Positions 5,572 through 6,829 of a stretch of 6,829 nt of DNA are shown piece by piece. Source of the stretch: Candidatus Woesebacteria bacterium (GTDB lineage: Bacteria > Patescibacteriota > Microgenomatia > UBA10105 > UBA927); contig JAGVFE010000068.1 in assembly GCA_020057765.1 (NCBI GenBank), positions 1 through 6,829 on the forward strand, written 5' to 3'. Position numbers and translations under genes: made by a program. Every line of letters begins with the position of its first letter. Position 1 is the stretch's first letter. Below the pieces are notes generated by a model. It saw only the letters and a list, made by a program, of their open reading frames with translations, was not told the origin of the DNA and made no database searches.

Positions 5572-6585
5572 ATGAGAAACAGAGTGATCAATATCGTCAT
5601 CGGCATAATGCTCCTTGCGGGAGCAATCGCATTGTCCCCCCGCCACGTGTTAGCAGTAGACTGTACGGTGCCGGCAAGCGGGAATATCTCCGTCTCCTCC
5701 TCCTGCACCTTCCCGGGAACGATCAACGGAGCAGATGCAGGGACAGGGACAACCAATACCGCATCCCTTACGGTTTCCGGCGGAGCCACTCTTACCATTG
5801 CTGCCGGCCAAACCATCGCCGTCGGCAGCCTCGTCCCTTCCGGCGGATCCTTTGCCATCATCCAAAGCGGCCAAATCAAAGTCGGGACTCCCCTCTGGAT
5901 GACCGATGCCGATGTAGACGGTTATCCTTCCGCTACAACGCAAATTGCTCAAGCAAGTGCTCCGACCAATGGGAGACGGAGGAACCTTTTAACATCGCTT
6001 ACTCAGGCAGACGCAAATGATGCAAGTGCGTGTGCGACAAACGGGGCCAGCGCAGGAACCTGTCAAACGTGTCTCAATGGCGGGCCCAGCAATGCCTCGG
6101 CTGGAACCGATCCCAACAACCAGTGTACAGCCTCCCTCAATTCCTGTTCGGGGAATACTCCCATCGGACCGGACGGTAACTGCAATGGTTCGGGAGCCTG
6201 CAATACCGGCGGGAACACAGGTACCGCCTGTTCTACTGCCGGTACCTGCCAAACCGGAGGAGGATGTTCAGGGGGAAGCTGTGTGGCAGTCAGCAACGCG
6301 GCAGCCTACAATCAAGGTACCAACTGTACGGGGACCTGTACTGGTTGCAACGGAAGCGGTACCTGCGTTAATATCCCTAATATGACCAAGGACACTTGGG
6401 GTTCTAACACCTGTTCCGCAACTAATTATACGTGTAATGGGTCGGCTGGGTGCTATGCTCCCAAACGATGGATGTGCTGTTCCGGCGGTTGCACCCCAAA
6501 CTGTAATGGTTATGGCGGTTGCGAGTTTGCCCAGTGGAGTTGCCCTGGTGGGGGGGACTATTGCAGTTGTTATGATTCTCCTTAA
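5572..6585 (+). CDS. secreted Cys-rich protein with DxDxDGY motif
   Basis: 337 residues from ATG 5572. A Sec signal peptide is clear: MRNR, a hydrophobic core, and an A-type cleavage site after VLA (residue 28), so the mature protein begins VDCTVP. Residues about 30-105 are Ser/Thr/Gly-rich short strands (LTVSGGATLTIAAGQTIAVG), suggesting a beta-solenoid-like or sandwich fold. Residues 112-118 read DADVDGY, followed by NGRRRNLLTSL and DAND (147-150). This resembles calcium-binding DxDxDGY...DCND segments, with Ala in place of the Cys. The remainder is Gly/Asn/Thr-rich, with 26 of the protein's 28 cysteines. It includes four CNG(S/Y)xxC units at 204, 259, 288 and 311. No lipobox or C-terminal membrane anchor is seen, so it is probably released or held by partners. 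It likely forms an operon with the preceding Ig-like gene. Function is unknown; a structural or adhesive surface role is inferred. Confidence 0.86.
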   Translation: MRNRVINIVIGIMLLAGAIALSPRHVLAVDCTVPASGNISVSSSCTFPGTINGADAGTGTTNTASLTVSGGATLTIAAGQTIAVGSLVPSGGSFAIIQSGQIKVGTPLWMTDADVDGYPSATTQIAQASAPTNGRRRNLLTSLTQADANDASACATNGASAGTCQTCLNGGPSNASAGTDPNNQCTASLNSCSGNTPIGPDGNCNGSGACNTGGNTGTACSTAGTCQTGGGCSGGSCVAVSNAAAYNQGTNCTGTCTGCNGSGTCVNIPNMTKDTWGSNTCSATNYTCNGSAGCYAPKRWMCCSGGCTPNCNGYGGCEFAQWSCPGGGDYCSCYDSP

Positions 6586-6779
6586 GCTTTGGTGGATTAA
6601 TGCAATGTGTCATTCCCGCATCCCCATCCTATCATTCTTGGACCGGATTCCCTCCCATACCTAAACTTCCCCACCCGACGGGTGATCCAGCTTCGCCAGA
6701 TACCGTCTGGTACCCGGCTTCGCACCTATTCTTTTTTGTACTCCCCACTTCTCCCCACTCCCGCAGTGAAGCAGTCTCC
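6586..6779. other. non-coding stretch between the Cys-rich gene and the edge promoter
   Basis: No convincing gene is seen here. The stretch is pyrimidine-rich on the + strand, with CTCCCCACT-like direct repeats near 6740-6760. It also holds two small hairpins: CACCCG/CGGGTG at 6672-6684, and CCAGA/TCTGG at 6696-6710. A GCTTCGC heptamer occurs on both sides of the second. Neither hairpin is followed by a T-run, so no terminator is called. Confidence 0.6.
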
Positions 6780-6808
6780 TTGACATAGACTTTAACTAGA
6801 GCTATACT
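6780..6808 (+). promoter_or_regulatory. near-consensus sigma-70 promoter at the window edge
   Basis: TTGACA (6780-6785), a spacer of exactly 17 bases, and TATACT (6803-6808): a perfect -35 and a five-of-six -10. Transcription should start near 6815 and leave the window to the right. The only visible candidate start is an ATG at 6818, with no Shine-Dalgarno before it, so a near-leaderless message is possible; only four codons of that frame are in view. Confidence 0.72.
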
Positions 6809-6829
6809 CTGATTAATATGACATTGAAC

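Noticed and set aside
5535..5879. Minus-strand frame of 114 codons opposite the Cys-rich gene
   Set aside because: It is antisense to a clear signal peptide and the low-complexity strands; Pro/Ala/Val richness is explained by the opposite strand.
6672..6710. Two small hairpins as a terminator for the surface gene pair
   Set aside because: The stems are 5-6 bases, nearly 90 bases past the stop, and no T-run follows either.
6600..6788. Small + strand open frame of 62 codons after the Cys-rich gene
   Set aside because: The composition is dominated by Pro, Ser and Thr from pyrimidine-rich DNA, there is no Shine-Dalgarno, and it runs into the -35 box of the edge promoter.

Overview
The window looks like part of a genome from the Patescibacteria (Candidate Phyla Radiation). 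I infer this from protein style, not from a marker gene. The clues are three short class III-signal pseudopilins, an O-antigen-ligase-like membrane protein with a TPR tail, Pro/Thr linkers (PTPTP) in several proteins, an Ig-like surface protein, and a secreted Cys-rich protein carrying a DxDxDGY motif. Base composition is roughly balanced. TGA serves as a normal stop (both pilin overlaps use it), so the UGA-Gly code of Gracilibacteria/SR1 is not in use.

Layout. Bases 2-190 (+) are the end of an unrecognised gene, facing the end of a pilin operon. Bases 1905-234 (-) hold three pseudopilin genes read in the order 1905-1273, 1276-746, 749-234; each pair is joined by a 4-base ATGA stop/start overlap. 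A 37-base divergent promoter region (1906-1942) contains a perfect 7+7 inverted repeat and separates this operon from a 652-residue Wzy_C-like/TPR membrane protein (1943-3901, +). Its 3' end overlaps by 12 bases the end of a convergent family 2 glycosyltransferase (4873-3890, -), which carries two short in-frame tandem repeats. A second divergent region (4874-5004) leads to a two-gene + strand unit: a membrane-anchored Ig-like protein (5005-5538) and a secreted Cys-rich protein (5572-6585). The last 244 bases are non-coding and end in a near-consensus sigma-70 promoter (6780-6808) pointing out of the window.

How the parts may work together. The pilins are probably processed by a prepilin peptidase and assembled into a type IV pilus or pseudopilus by machinery encoded elsewhere. 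The ligase-like protein and the glycosyltransferase suggest glycan assembly or transfer. Their position beside the pilins allows the hypothesis that pilins or the surface proteins are O-glycosylated by a PglL/PilO-like enzyme. The last two genes add surface-exposed or secreted products. The window therefore reads as a cell-surface locus. No defence system, mobile element, CRISPR array or RNA gene was seen.
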